Numbered from the stretch's first letter, positions 1 to 9,510 are shown. The stretch is DNA of 64,000 nt from Pseudolysobacter sp964466115 (GCA_964466115.1 CAYXMH010000010.1:27976-91975); one strand, 5' to 3'. Notes: generated from the sequence alone by a model not told the origin. Numbers and translations: made by a program.

Positions 1-137
1 CTGAATGGAACGGAATCCTCATCATCAACGGTTATAGGAAATGTCAATCGGGGTGTTCCCCCCGCGACCGCAAGATTTAAACAACTCGCGCCACAAAGGC
101 CCAAAATTGCCATCAGCAGTGTCGAACGAAACTGCAT
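1..137 (-). CDS. N-terminal fragment of a secreted protein, 3' end outside the window
   Basis: On the minus strand an ATG at 137 is preceded by GGAG with an 8-base gap, a good ribosome binding site, and the frame stays open to the window edge (45 codons). The peptide starts MQFRSTLLMAILGLCGAS and runs to a likely signal peptidase I site after ...NLAVA. Beyond that about 20 mature residues are visible, which is too few to name a family. The preceding in-frame codon context contains a stop, so the ATG at 137 is the only sensible start. It is divergent from the next gene. Function unknown. Confidence 0.6.
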   Translation of the reverse strand, partial: MQFRSTLLMAILGLCGASCLNLAVAGGTPRLTFPITVDDEDSVPF

Positions 138-512
138 GCTTATCACTCCAAAGCCATGAAAATTAAAGACAGTGCCGAAAAACAGTCGGCGTGTGGATGC
201 AAATTCACACACGCCAAGTTGGGCTTAACCCGCAACTTAAGGTAATACGCCAAAATCTTGGCAAATACCCACATTTGCTTAAACCCCTGCCCGCCACCCA
301 GTAAAAGCCGGGAAAACAATCGCCGCGCAAGTATAAAGGCAGCGCCCAAGCCCAGTGTTAAATTGCTGTTACACGTGGGCTTTTCGCCGATAAAGGGTCG
401 AATCTCGCCAACCCCACCCGACTCATGGCGTGCAGTGTACGCGCGCTTGCCGTTACAATCCATTTGGTAAAGGTGCACGATCCCGTGCGCATTCCCTTAA
501 GAGAGGTAACTT
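138..512. other. Gene-free divergent intergenic region
   Basis: This stretch of 375 bases lies between the starts of two divergently transcribed genes for exported proteins. It should carry both promoters. A TACAAT hexamer at 454-459 could be a plus-strand -10 box, but no matching -35 box is evident. Open frames here have no signal peptide, ribosome binding site or recognisable motif and I treat them as chance. Confidence 0.5.
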
Positions 513-968
513 ATGCGATTTGTACTCGCTGGCGTTTTTTGCGTGATTTTCAGCCTGACCCAGCGGGTCGGCGCCGCCGAGTTCTCCTCACTCGAGGAAC
601 GCATGTCACAGCCGGAATTTCACGCGTCCGGGTTAGATAAACTGAGCGCCGAAGAATTAAAAAACCTAAACGCTTGGCTGCGCAATCATCCGATCAGCGG
701 CAACAACATCGATCGCACCGGTTTCCCCGCACAAGACAGCAACCGCGATGCAATTACCAGCCGCATTGATGGCGCTTTTAGTGGCTGGTCCGGCAAAACC
801 GTATTTAAGCTGCAAAATGGACAATGGTGGCAGCAAGTCGAAAGCGACCAATTCGCCGCCGGACCCATGCAAAATCCGGAAATCACCATTGAACCGGCTT
901 TGCTTGGCAGCTGGTTGTTGAAAGTGAAAGGCTATAACCGCAGCGTGCATGTGCAACGGATCCATTGA
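513..968 (+). CDS. Secreted conserved hypothetical protein
   Basis: A 151-residue protein with a cleavable signal peptide (about residues 1-21, cleavage near VGAA/EFSS) and no further membrane segment, so it is probably periplasmic or secreted. The start is supported by GAGAGG six bases upstream of the ATG. After the signal there is an acidic helical stretch with the pattern GLDKLSAEELKNLNAWL, which I recall from many small uncharacterised exported proteins of Xanthomonadales, followed by a beta-rich half (residues 75-150) containing WSGKTVFKLQNGQWWQQ. No catalytic motif is visible. It converges with hrpA, with 30 bases between the two stops. Function unknown. Confidence 0.75.
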   Translation: MRFVLAGVFCVIFSLTQRVGAAEFSSLEERMSQPEFHASGLDKLSAEELKNLNAWLRNHPISGNNIDRTGFPAQDSNRDAITSRIDGAFSGWSGKTVFKLQNGQWWQQVESDQFAAGPMQNPEITIEPALLGSWLLKVKGYNRSVHVQRIH

Positions 969-998
969 AAAATGCACCGCTAATGGTTTCGAATTGCT

Positions 999-3900
999 TT
1001 AACGCAACGTCTCCAGCAGTTTTTGCAACCGTTTCGGGGACACCGGTTCCGGTGTTCCCAGTTCTTGGGCAAACAAAGATATTCGCAGCTCCTCTATCAA
1101 CCAGCGAAATTCGGTCAATGCAGGCTGCGCGTCGCTGTTTTGCGCGCGGCGCTTAAGAAATTCCCGCCAAAACGACGCAACGGTAAGCATGCGCGCCTGA
1201 TCGCGCACCGGGTCAGCGCGCAATCGCTCTGCGCGCAACCGCATACCGCGCAAGTAACGCGGATAATTCGCTAAACGCGCATCGTCTATTTCGCGCACAA
1301 ATCCGCAATGCAATAACTCGCTTAACTGCTCCTGCAAATCTTCATAATTGGCCCGCGCAAACCCAAGTAAAGGCGGCTCAAGCCAGGGTTTCAATTCGGT
1401 TTGCGCTGCAATTACCGCCTCAACCAAACGCAGCCGTTCTATTGCGTAGGGAAATAACGCTTGTCCCACCGTCTGTTGTGCGCGCGCAAACGCCTCCCGT
1501 TGACGAATCTTTGCAAGATCTTGTTCGGCAAAACAGCGCAGCAACGCAGCCTCGACCAAATCCACACGCAGCGTTTCCACACTGCCAAGGGCGGAATAAT
1601 GCAGCGCCAAGACCGGAGCCAACGGCAATTGTTTGCGTGCTTGTTTAATGCGATCGATTAACGCGCGCCGCAATAATCTTGCCACTCCACCGCGGTGCTG
1701 CAACTGCGCATCCGCCACCGACTCAAATACGCGCAGCGCCACCGTTTCGCCAAGATCAACCAAAGCCGGAAACGTTTGCAAGCCGCCTGCGCCGGTAAGC
1801 GTTAATGGTATCTCGTCAAAATCAAATGCTTGCACTTCGTCGCGCGCCAGTGCCGCATTCGCGGCCAACGAAAACGCACCGCGCGCGCGCTCGGCGTACT
1901 CGCGCTTAAAGGTAGATAAATCACGCCCTTGCGCCAAGGTCGCACCCTCACCATCCAGCAGCCGAATGTTCATGCGCAAGTGCGGCTCAAGCTCAATCCC
2001 GTCCCACGCCTGAGCTTGGATCGATACCCCAGTTACACGCCTAAGATAGGTCGCCAATACCTCCACTAAAGGCTCCGCAACCGGACGAACCGCTTCGCAG
2101 AACGCTCGCGCAAAATCAGGCGCCGGCACAAAATTCCGCCGCAACGCTTTAGGCAGGGCGCGAATTAACGCTGCGACCTTCTCCTCCAACATACCCGGCA
2201 CCAACCAGTCCAACTGAGCATCATTCAAGGTATTGAGCAACGCCAACGGGACGCGCAATGTCACGCCATCGCACGGATCATTTGGTATGAAATGGTATTC
2301 CAACCTCAGCGCTGTGCCGCCGATATCAAGAGCAGGGGGGAACGCGTTGGTCGGTTTACCGGCGCCAGGCACCAGCACGTCGTCCAACGACCAATGCAAA
2401 GCCGCTTGTTCGGTGGGTTTTGCCTGCCGGTACCAATGATCCAACGCGGCCGAGGTGGTAATGCCCAACGGGAAACGCGATTCAAAAAAAGCACATAGTT
2501 CCACATCGCTTTTCAGCAAGGCGCGCCGTCTTTGTTGCTCTTCAAGGTCGCCGGCTTGCTTAAGCACCCGGGCGTTGGCCGCAACAAAATCGGCGCGGCA
2601 ATCGATCGCACAAGCAACCAATGCCTCGCGAATAAACACACTGCGCGCCAAATTGGCATCCTGATCGGCAAAGCGTATGCGGCGGCGCTCGACCAGCGTC
2701 AACCCGAACAAGGTCACTTGCTCAAACGCCATGACTGCGCCCTGTTTTCGCTCCCAGTGCGGATCGCGCCACGTGCGCTTGACCAAATGTGCGGCCTGGC
2801 TTTCAATCCAAAGCGGCTCGATTTTCGCGTTATTCAGCGCGTAGACGCGTTGCGTGTCCAACAGCTGTCCACTCAAAAGCCATAAAGGCGCATTTTTAAT
2901 GAGTGCCGATCCCGGAAAGATCTGATACCGCCGTTGCCGCGCGCCTAGATAATGGCCAAGCTCGTTACGCCGCGCGACCTGGGTCGGCCACCCGGAAAGC
3001 AAACAACGGTGGACGCTTTCAAAACCAGCCGCTGTTTGGTTTTGCTGCCAACCCATATCCGTGGTGGTTAGCAACAATTGCCGATGCAACTCACGCCACT
3101 CGCGCATCCGCATGTACGAAAGAAACCGCGCTCGACACCAATCGCGCAATTTCGCCTGCGTTAGGTCCTCGTGGGCGAGGCTATACGCATTCCATACGTT
3201 TAGAATGCCAACAAAATCGGAGCTGCGGTCGATAAACTCCGCGTGCGCCGCATCCGCTTGCGCGCGCGCCTGTGTCGGCCTTTCCCGCGGATCGGCAATG
3301 CTTAAGAACGCGCTCAATACCAACAGCTCGCGCAACGCCCCTAACCGGCGCGCCTCAATCAGCATCCGTCCCAGTGCGACATCGATTGGTAATCTCGCCA
3401 AGGTCCGACCATTTTCCGTTAACCGTCGGTGCTCATCCAACGCCCCAAGTTCCATCAATTTGCGGTATCCATCGCCAATGGCGCGCGCCTGAGGCGCCTC
3501 CACAAAAGGAAATTTTTCCACATCGCCGAGCTTTAAGCTCAACATCCGCAAAATAACGCCCGCCAAAGAGCAACGCAGGATTTCGGGAACGCTGTAACGC
3601 GGCCTGGCGGCAAAATCCTCTTCGCCATAAAGGCGTATGCACACACCGGCGGCAACGCGCCCGCAACGACCTTTGCGTTGATCGGCCGCCGCTTGTGAAA
3701 TCGGCTCTATATGCAAACGATCGAGCTGGCTGCGCGGGCTGTAGCGTTTCACCCGCGCCGTACCGGTATCGATAACGTATTTGATCCGCGGTACGGTCAA
3801 CGAGGTTTCGGCAACATTGGTCGCCAACACAATGCGCCGTTTCAAGCCTGGCTTAAACACCCGGTCTTGATCGGTGTGAGACAGCCGCGCATACAACGGC

Positions 3901-4844
3901 AAGACCTCCGTTTCACGGTATTTGCGTTCTTCCAATACGCGATGCGCATCGCGGATCTCGCGCTCCCCGGCAAGGAATATGAGGATATCCCCATGGCGAT
4001 CTTCCGCGTTGATCTCATCCACCGCGCGAATTAATGACTCCTGCAATCCCGGTTCACTGTCCTCGTCCGGCGGTCGATAGCGCACGCTCACCGGATAACC
4101 ACGGCCCTCGATCTCAAGCACCGGCGCAGCGTGAAAATGCGCCGCAAAACGCTCCGTATCAATGGTCGCCGAGGTGACGATCAATTTAAGATCAGGGCGC
4201 TTATGCAGCACGCGCTTCAAATACCCCAATAAAAAATCGATATTGAGATTGCGCTCATGCGCCTCATCGATAATCAATGTGTCGTAGGCGTATAACCAGG
4301 GATCGCTTTGCGTTTCCGCCAGCAAAATGCCATCGGTCATGAACTTGATGTAGGTGCCCGGGGACACCTGCTCGGTGAAGCGCACTTGGAATCCGACCGA
4401 CTGCCCAGGCGCGCTGTTTAACTCCTCAGCCACCCGCCGCGCCACGCTGCGTGCGGCGATGCGCCGCGGTTGCGTGCAACCGATCATGCCGGCGATGCCG
4501 CGCCCGGCCGCCAAACACAGTTTCGGCAATTGTGTGGTTTTACCGGAGCCGGTCTCCCCAGCCACAATCAACACCTGATACGTTTGCAGCAAGGCAACGA
4601 TTTCATCCGCCTTCGCCGTAATCGGCAAAGCGGGGTCAAACCTCACCTGGGGCGCTTGCTGGCGGCGCTGCTCGCGCCGCGCGGCCGAGGCATGAATTGC
4701 GGCTTTGAGCTTGGCCAGGCGCTCCGGTGAGTACGGCGTTTTTGATTGCGCCAAGCCCTTAAGCTGACGGCGCAGTTGTCCGTCATCGCAGAGCATTATG
4801 GTGTCCAGTTGAATCTCAAGCTGCTCGAGAAAAGGTATTTGCAT
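999..4844 (-). CDS. hrpA: ATP-dependent RNA helicase HrpA (DEAH box)
   Basis: A DEAH-box helicase of about 1280 residues, matching the usual ~1300 of bacterial HrpA. Counting from the ATG at 4844, the Walker A motif GETGSGKT lies at about 96-103 and DEAH at about 193-196, followed by the SAT motif and the QRKGRCGR motif VI. The HA2 and OB-fold domains and the long HrpA-specific C-terminal region (DUF3418) account for the rest. HrpA acts on RNA in the cytoplasm and in enterobacteria is linked to rescue of stalled ribosomes and to fimbrial mRNA processing. An in-frame ATG at 4892 would add 16 residues; 4844 fits the usual N-terminus better, but neither has a convincing ribosome binding site. 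Divergent from the universal stress gene. Confidence 0.95.
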   Translation of the reverse strand: MQIPFLEQLEIQLDTIMLCDDGQLRRQLKGLAQSKTPYSPERLAKLKAAIHASAARREQRRQQAPQVRFDPALPITAKADEIVALLQTYQVLIVAGETGSGKTTQLPKLCLAAGRGIAGMIGCTQPRRIAARSVARRVAEELNSAPGQSVGFQVRFTEQVSPGTYIKFMTDGILLAETQSDPWLYAYDTLIIDEAHERNLNIDFLLGYLKRVLHKRPDLKLIVTSATIDTERFAAHFHAAPVLEIEGRGYPVSVRYRPPDEDSEPGLQESLIRAVDEINAEDRHGDILIFLAGEREIRDAHRVLEERKYRETEVLPLYARLSHTDQDRVFKPGLKRRIVLATNVAETSLTVPRIKYVIDTGTARVKRYSPRSQLDRLHIEPISQAAADQRKGRCGRVAAGVCIRLYGEEDFAARPRYSVPEILRCSLAGVILRMLSLKLGDVEKFPFVEAPQARAIGDGYRKLMELGALDEHRRLTENGRTLARLPIDVALGRMLIEARRLGALRELLVLSAFLSIADPRERPTQARAQADAAHAEFIDRSSDFVGILNVWNAYSLAHEDLTQAKLRDWCRARFLSYMRMREWRELHRQLLLTTTDMGWQQNQTAAGFESVHRCLLSGWPTQVARRNELGHYLGARQRRYQIFPGSALIKNAPLWLLSGQLLDTQRVYALNNAKIEPLWIESQAAHLVKRTWRDPHWERKQGAVMAFEQVTLFGLTLVERRRIRFADQDANLARSVFIREALVACAIDCRADFVAANARVLKQAGDLEEQQRRRALLKSDVELCAFFESRFPLGITTSAALDHWYRQAKPTEQAALHWSLDDVLVPGAGKPTNAFPPALDIGGTALRLEYHFIPNDPCDGVTLRVPLALLNTLNDAQLDWLVPGMLEEKVAALIRALPKALRRNFVPAPDFARAFCEAVRPVAEPLVEVLATYLRRVTGVSIQAQAWDGIELEPHLRMNIRLLDGEGATLAQGRDLSTFKREYAERARGAFSLAANAALARDEVQAFDFDEIPLTLTGAGGLQTFPALVDLGETVALRVFESVADAQLQHRGGVARLLRRALIDRIKQARKQLPLAPVLALHYSALGSVETLRVDLVEAALLRCFAEQDLAKIRQREAFARAQQTVGQALFPYAIERLRLVEAVIAAQTELKPWLEPPLLGFARANYEDLQEQLSELLHCGFVREIDDARLANYPRYLRGMRLRAERLRADPVRDQARMLTVASFWREFLKRRAQNSDAQPALTEFRWLIEELRISLFAQELGTPEPVSPKRLQKLLETLR

Positions 4845-4967
4845 ACTTGAAGAAGACAATTCCAGGACCTTACTTGTTTCACCAGCCCGCATGATAACTG
4901 GCTGGTATCATTGCGATTGGGTATTTTAAATTCCGTTATGCGCGGCCGATAGTAAATTTTGGACCAA

Positions 4968-4981
4968 TTGACTCAAATCAA
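4968..4981 (+). promoter_or_regulatory. Candidate FNR/Anr box upstream of the universal stress gene
   Basis: The sequence TTGACTCAAATCAA differs from the FNR/Anr consensus TTGAT-N4-ATCAA at one base. Its centre lies about 75 bases upstream of the start at 5050. If it sits at -41.5 (class II activation), transcription would begin near 5016, just after TACGCT/GCTATC around 4999-5007 that could serve as a weak -10. Universal stress proteins are common Anr/FNR targets, so the placement is meaningful. No FNR gene is in the window. Confidence 0.5.
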
Positions 4982-5049
4982 TAAATGGTCTTGGTGGATA
5001 CGCTATCGTTGGGCGCGTTAGAGATAACGTTAACGTAAGGATAAAGCCG

Positions 5050-5859
5050 ATGTTGGATATCCTCGTCCCTGCCCGCCATGTCCGCAATTGGGATGGCAGT
5101 GTCCATTATGCGGCCGAGCTTGCGGCGTTGATCGATGGTTCCCTTACGGGCGTCTATGTCTGCGAGCCACTCGCGGCCATGTGGGGAATTGACAGCCCTG
5201 TGCTGCTCTCAGAAGGGGTAGCGTACCTGCAAGAGCACCTTAAGACCGCACGCGAGGCCGATCGCGCCTTTAACGATTGGGCGCGCGGGCTTGGCGTTCG
5301 AAACAGCCATTGGCGCGTGGCGAACAGCAACTATTTGCCCGCGTTAAGCTACGCCAGCCATTGGCACGATCTGCTGGTGCTCAAATCCGATCCCGATTTG
5401 ATCGGCGAGGTCGGCGGGCTCCTGCTTAGTGTGGGTTTGCCCTGTCTGCTCGTCCCAGAGCGACTTGAGCACGCGCAGCTTAATTGCATCGCCATGGCGT
5501 GGAATGGATCGATCGAGTCCATTCGCGCCATCCATGCCGCGCTGCCTTTGCTAACGCACGCCAAGCGCCTCGTTCTATTGCGCGGCGAGCGTCGTTTGCC
5601 GATCAGCGCCGAACACTGGAAACCGGCGTTTGAAATCGATGAATACCTTGAGCGGCATGGGTTTCAAGTCACCAACTGCATGCTGGACACTTCCGATGAT
5701 CGCGCCGGCGAAGCCCTGCTTTCCGCCGCAGCCGAGGCCAATGCCGATCTGTTGGTAATGGGAGGTTACGGCCGTGCGCGCTTTAGTGAATGGGTGCTGG
5801 GCGGAGCCACCCGCCATGTTCTTAAGCACAGTTCCATCCCCGTTTTTATGCGGCATTGA
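5050..5859 (+). CDS. Universal stress protein, tandem UspA domains
   Basis: 269 residues, about twice a single UspA domain, so two domains in tandem in one cytoplasmic polypeptide. The C-terminal domain carries the nucleotide-binding signature G-x2-G-x9-G-(S/T), seen as GGYGRARFSEWVLGGAT at about 238-254, so this half is likely to bind ATP. The N-terminal domain (residues 1-140) lacks a clear copy of the motif. The start is supported by TAAGG upstream of the ATG at 5050. Proteins of this type help survival under oxygen limitation, starvation or other stress. An FNR/Anr-like box at 4968 suggests induction under low oxygen. Divergent from hrpA, with 205 bases between the chosen starts. Confidence 0.9.
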   Translation: MLDILVPARHVRNWDGSVHYAAELAALIDGSLTGVYVCEPLAAMWGIDSPVLLSEGVAYLQEHLKTAREADRAFNDWARGLGVRNSHWRVANSNYLPALSYASHWHDLLVLKSDPDLIGEVGGLLLSVGLPCLLVPERLEHAQLNCIAMAWNGSIESIRAIHAALPLLTHAKRLVLLRGERRLPISAEHWKPAFEIDEYLERHGFQVTNCMLDTSDDRAGEALLSAAAEANADLLVMGGYGRARFSEWVLGGATRHVLKHSSIPVFMRH

Positions 5860-6021
5860 GTCCATCACCCCCTCGTCTTAAGGGAAAACCCTGCGTTATT
5901 TTCCCCATTGGCTAGGGCAGGTTAACGGGACTAGGGCTAATCCGGCCATCAGGATGCTTGCGTCTAGGCCCTGGTAATACTAAGTTACCGCGCATGCAAC
6001 GCTGATTTTAAGGCCAATACC

Positions 6022-6906
6022 GTGGGATTGCTCGAAGATCTTGAACAGGAAGCGCAGAAGCGCAAAGTCAGCGCCGATGACGTGGAACGCCTGAAAATGG
6101 AGCGCGAGGAGGTGTTTAAAACCCAACTCGATCCAGGCATGTCGGCACTTTACGAATACCTAACAAAACTGGTTGCCAACCTTAAAATCCTGCAACCCAA
6201 AAAAGCGTTGCGCTTCACCTTGGGCGGCTATGGCGAAATCGTCGGTTATGTCGCGCACGAATACGATTTACAAGTCACCAGCCAACCCGGCGCAAAGGAA
6301 ATTCGCCTTGGCTTTCCCTGCCATGTGGCCAGCGAAGAATGCCCTACCGTTGAAATACAGGGCTTAAACAAAGTGCGTTCTCTCGCTGGCACGTTCCAGC
6401 GCTACCATTTGGGTGGGTTATTGGCGCCGAAAAAAGACGCCAACGGCGAGGTGACCAGCGCCACCTTCAAAGCCAAGGGCAAAATCATGCTGAGCGCCGT
6501 ATTTAGCGCCAGCGTGGACAATGCGGCAGCCAAAATCAGCTTTACCAATTTCGATCAGCTGGGTGTGGCTACGAAAACCGTACCGCCCGCGCAATTGAGC
6601 GAGAGCCTGTTCGATGAAATTGGCCGCTATTTGATGCGTGAGCCGAATAATCTGTTCCGCGAAACGCTGCCGGAAGCCTATCGCCTGCAATTGCGCAGCA
6701 AAGTGCAGCAGGAAGAGATGAAGCGCAAATGGGAATCCAAGATCAGCGCCCAGCAACAAACCGATCTTTCCCGTTTGCGGCGCGATCACAGCGTCAGCGG
6801 CAAACTCGGAAAACTGGTCGGCCAAGGCAAGGAAGACTCGACGGAAAAACCTTGGCTTGGCACCACCTTGGATAAATTGCGCGGCTTGGTGAAGAAGAAA
6901 GTTTAG
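6022..6906 (+). CDS. Conserved hypothetical cytoplasmic protein
   Basis: 294 residues from a GTG start at 6022 (AAGG upstream). I do not recognise a family. Residues 1-60 are charged and helical, 60-190 look beta-rich (GGYGEIVGYVAHEYDLQV, then YHLGGLLAPKK), and 205-294 are again helical and very basic, ending LRGLVKKKV. There is no signal peptide or membrane segment. The basic C-terminal half, with KMQ/KRK-type clusters, would suit a nucleic-acid or membrane-surface contact, but that is speculation. Its stop codon abuts the stop of proS with no base between (TAG then TTA), so there is no room for separate terminators. Confidence 0.7.
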   Translation: MGLLEDLEQEAQKRKVSADDVERLKMEREEVFKTQLDPGMSALYEYLTKLVANLKILQPKKALRFTLGGYGEIVGYVAHEYDLQVTSQPGAKEIRLGFPCHVASEECPTVEIQGLNKVRSLAGTFQRYHLGGLLAPKKDANGEVTSATFKAKGKIMLSAVFSASVDNAAAKISFTNFDQLGVATKTVPPAQLSESLFDEIGRYLMREPNNLFRETLPEAYRLQLRSKVQQEEMKRKWESKISAQQQTDLSRLRRDHSVSGKLGKLVGQGKEDSTEKPWLGTTLDKLRGLVKKKV

Positions 6907-8604
6907 TTACTTCCTATCGAACAACGCCAAAACCTGATCGTGTGACAGGTTTTGATTTTCGCTGTCCCGCCGCGCCCGATATTCGTAAGTGCCGGCATCC
7001 AGTCCACGCTCTCCGATCACAACGCGATGCGGGATCCCGATAAGCTCAATGTCGGCAAACATCACGCCGGGGCGCAAACCCCGATCGTCCAACAGCGTTT
7101 CAATCCCTAACGCACGCAGCTCTTCATACAACGTTTCGGCCGCCGCGCGCACGCGATCGCTTTGATGTCCATTGATCGGGCAAATCGCCACTTGGAACGG
7201 CGCAATCGCATCGGGCCAGATAATGCCGCGCTCGTCGAAATTCTGTTCAATGGCGGCGGCAACGATTCTAGATACACCTATTCCATAGCAGCCCATATGC
7301 ATTACCGAGGCTTTGCCTTTTTCATCAAGCACATTGGCACCCATTGCTTCGGCATATTTTTGACCAAGCTGAAACACGTGACCCACTTCGATGCCGCGGG
7401 CGATTTTTAAACTGCCGCAGCCATCGGGTGAGGCGTCGCCTTCGACCACCTTGCGCAGGTCCGCCACGCGAGTGATCGTGGCGTCACGACCCCAATTCGT
7501 ACCCGTATAGTGTTTGCCATCTTTATTCGCACCACAAACAAAATCCGCCACCACGGCGGCGGCGCGATCCACAATAATCGGAATGTTCAATCCAACCGGA
7601 CCAATAAATCCCGGCTTGGTACCTAGGGTCTGCGCAATTTGTGCTTCCGTCGCCAACTGCGATTCACCCGGTAATTCCGCGAGCTTGGCCACTTTCACTT
7701 CGTTAATGTCATGATCGCCACGCAGCACCAAAGCAACCAGACCATCGTTGCCTTGCACGATCATGGTTTTTAAGCATTGCGCTGGCGCCACTTTAAGAAA
7801 ACCAGCGACCTCCTCAATGGTTTTTTGGGTCGGCGTATCCACCAGCTGCAAAGCTTGCGTCGCGGGCGCTGCCGACTTTGACGACGCCACCGCCTCGGCC
7901 AACTCCACATTCGCCGCGTATTCCGATTCGGTGGAAAACGCGATCGCATCCTCGCCCGAATCGGCCAGCACATGGAACTCATGGCTGGCGCTGCCGCCAA
8001 TCGCACCGGTATCGGCGGCAACCGCACGAAATTTCAACCCGAGACGAGTGAAAATTCGCGTGTAAGTTTCGTACATGTTTTGGTATTCACGTTCCAAACA
8101 TTCCGGCGTTAAATGGAACGAATACGCATCCTTCATCAAGAATTCGCGCGCGCGCATCAAACCAAAGCGCGGGCGAATCTCGTCGCGGAACTTGGTTTGG
8201 ATCTGGTAAAAATTGATCGGCAGCTGTTTGTAGCTGCGCAACTCATTGCGCGCGAAATCGGTAACGACTTCTTCGTGCGTAGGGCCGTAACAGAATTCAC
8301 GCTGCATCCGATCCTTGATCTTCAACAGCTGCCCGCCGAACTTCTGCCAGCGGCCGGTTTCTTCCCACAACTCCTTGGGTTGGATCGACGGCATCAGGAT
8401 TTCCAATGCCCCGGCGCGGTTCATTTCCTCACGCACCACTTTTTCCACGTTGCGTAAAGCGCGCAATCCCAGCGGCGTCCAGGTGTAAATGCCGGCACTG
8501 AGTTTGCGGATCATGCCGGCGCGCAACATCAACTGATGGCTGACGATTTCGGCATCGGCCGGCACTTCTTTGACCGTGGCAAGATGAAATTGAGATGAAC
8601 GCAT
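6907..8604 (-). CDS. proS: Prolyl-tRNA synthetase, bacterial type
   Basis: 565 residues, close to the 572 of the E. coli enzyme. It charges tRNA-Pro with proline in the cytoplasm. The N-terminus MRSSQFHLATVKEVPADAE is characteristic, class II core motifs follow (for example EMNRAGALEILMPSIQP and RFGLMRAREFLMKDAYSF), the YbaK-like editing insertion occupies roughly residues 225-385, and an anticodon-binding domain forms the C-terminus from about 470. The start at 8604 is the family start. It converges with an unknown gene whose stop directly abuts its own. Confidence 0.97.
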   Translation of the reverse strand: MRSSQFHLATVKEVPADAEIVSHQLMLRAGMIRKLSAGIYTWTPLGLRALRNVEKVVREEMNRAGALEILMPSIQPKELWEETGRWQKFGGQLLKIKDRMQREFCYGPTHEEVVTDFARNELRSYKQLPINFYQIQTKFRDEIRPRFGLMRAREFLMKDAYSFHLTPECLEREYQNMYETYTRIFTRLGLKFRAVAADTGAIGGSASHEFHVLADSGEDAIAFSTESEYAANVELAEAVASSKSAAPATQALQLVDTPTQKTIEEVAGFLKVAPAQCLKTMIVQGNDGLVALVLRGDHDINEVKVAKLAELPGESQLATEAQIAQTLGTKPGFIGPVGLNIPIIVDRAAAVVADFVCGANKDGKHYTGTNWGRDATITRVADLRKVVEGDASPDGCGSLKIARGIEVGHVFQLGQKYAEAMGANVLDEKGKASVMHMGCYGIGVSRIVAAAIEQNFDERGIIWPDAIAPFQVAICPINGHQSDRVRAAAETLYEELRALGIETLLDDRGLRPGVMFADIELIGIPHRVVIGERGLDAGTYEYRARRDSENQNLSHDQVLALFDRK

Positions 8605-8717
8605 ATGGGAAAATCAATGAGCAAAAATGGCATGCATTATAGCAGCCCGCGCATGGCATGTTTGATCAACTGATACTAGATGTGCCTCGAATGATCTACG
8701 CCACTGCGGGGCGCGGA

Positions 8718-8990
8718 TCACTCTTGATGCGGCGGCGGTATGACGGTTGGAACGACATTGGTGTTCGGATCGTAGCGAACCGCCTCATAAGGCCGGTCTT
8801 TCGGCGGCACGTCAGTGACATGCAGCTGCCCTTGCGCATCGCGCCATTTGTACAATAATGGAGCCGCCTTCGGTGAAACGGGCGCCATTTGGGTAACCAC
8901 CCGCGGCAAGGTTTCCGGTGCGAAATACCACCAAGCAAACGCCGCAATCACCAGCAACGCTAACAACAGCAACATGGCGCGCCCGCGCAT
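8718..8990 (-). CDS. DUF4124-domain membrane-anchored protein
   Basis: About 90 residues if started at the ATG at 8990. It begins MRGRAMLLLLALLVIAAFAWWYF, an uncleaved-looking N-terminal membrane anchor, followed by a DUF4124 module (YKWRDAQGQLHVTDVPP at about 42-58) and a proline-rich tail. DUF4124 is a small exported domain of unknown function with the hallmark YkW.D.xG..hytD.PP. The frame runs upstream to 9158 but that part is very basic, overlaps the end of the neighbouring gene and looks non-coding. The next gene upstream on the same strand is a second DUF4124 protein, so the pair may be co-transcribed. The start codon is the least certain part. Confidence 0.65.
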   Translation of the reverse strand: MRGRAMLLLLALLVIAAFAWWYFAPETLPRVVTQMAPVSPKAAPLLYKWRDAQGQLHVTDVPPKDRPYEAVRYDPNTNVVPTVIPPPHQE

Positions 8991-9072
8991 GAACCGATTG
9001 CGGTTTACCAAGCAACCCGATGGGTGGCTAACCGACAACACGAAAAATAACCGAGGTTCTCGCAGTGGCCGC

Positions 9073-9510
9073 TTATTTGCAATAACTGGCCACCGCCTCT
9101 TGCGCCTTGACGATTTCGACTTTGCGCGCCGCTTCGTCCAGGACCACCGCCGTGCCATCGCCCTTCGTATCCATGCTCACCGGGCTATTGCTTTGCAGAA
9201 CTTCCAACTGGGAACGGGCTTGCTGGCAAACCTTCGCCAACTGTTGCGCTGGGGTATCGGCACTGGCCGCCGCAGCGTTACCGGATGTTGCGGCGGGTTT
9301 GGCCGGAGCAGGCTCGCTCGACGCGGTGCTATCCGCCGTCGGCTGCACGTGATCGGTGCCGACCTTTACGCGGTCAAATTTGGTGCCTTGCGGCGGCGGT
9401 TGATCGGTGTAATGCGCAATGCCGTTGGCATCGGTCCATTTATACACCTCATCGCTTTGCGCAGCGGGCCCGGCCAAGGTCAGCGCGATAAGCAAGGTCA
9501 TAGCGTTCAT
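9073..9510 (-). CDS. DUF4124-domain periplasmic protein
   Basis: 145 residues starting at the ATG at 9510, which has GGAGG six bases upstream. Signal peptide at about 1-19 (MNAMTLLIALTLAGPAAQS), then a DUF4124 module with VYKWTDANGIAHYTDQPP at about 22-39, a low-complexity Ala/Pro/Ser linker (60-90), and a helical C-terminal part with two cysteines (CQQ at about 95 and the penultimate CK) that could form a disulphide. Probably periplasmic. Function of the family unknown. Upstream neighbour on the same strand of another DUF4124 gene. Confidence 0.8.
   Translation of the reverse strand: MNAMTLLIALTLAGPAAQSDEVYKWTDANGIAHYTDQPPPQGTKFDRVKVGTDHVQPTADSTASSEPAPAKPAATSGNAAAASADTPAQQLAKVCQQARSQLEVLQSNSPVSMDTKGDGTAVVLDEAARKVEIVKAQEAVASYCK

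Noticed and set aside
143..478. 111-codon minus-strand open frame between the first two genes
   Set aside because: No ribosome binding site, no family resemblance, odd composition, and it fills a region that must carry two divergent promoters.
8991..9158. Longer DUF4124 protein starting at 9158
   Set aside because: The added part overlaps the neighbouring gene, is very basic, and would place the membrane anchor internally.
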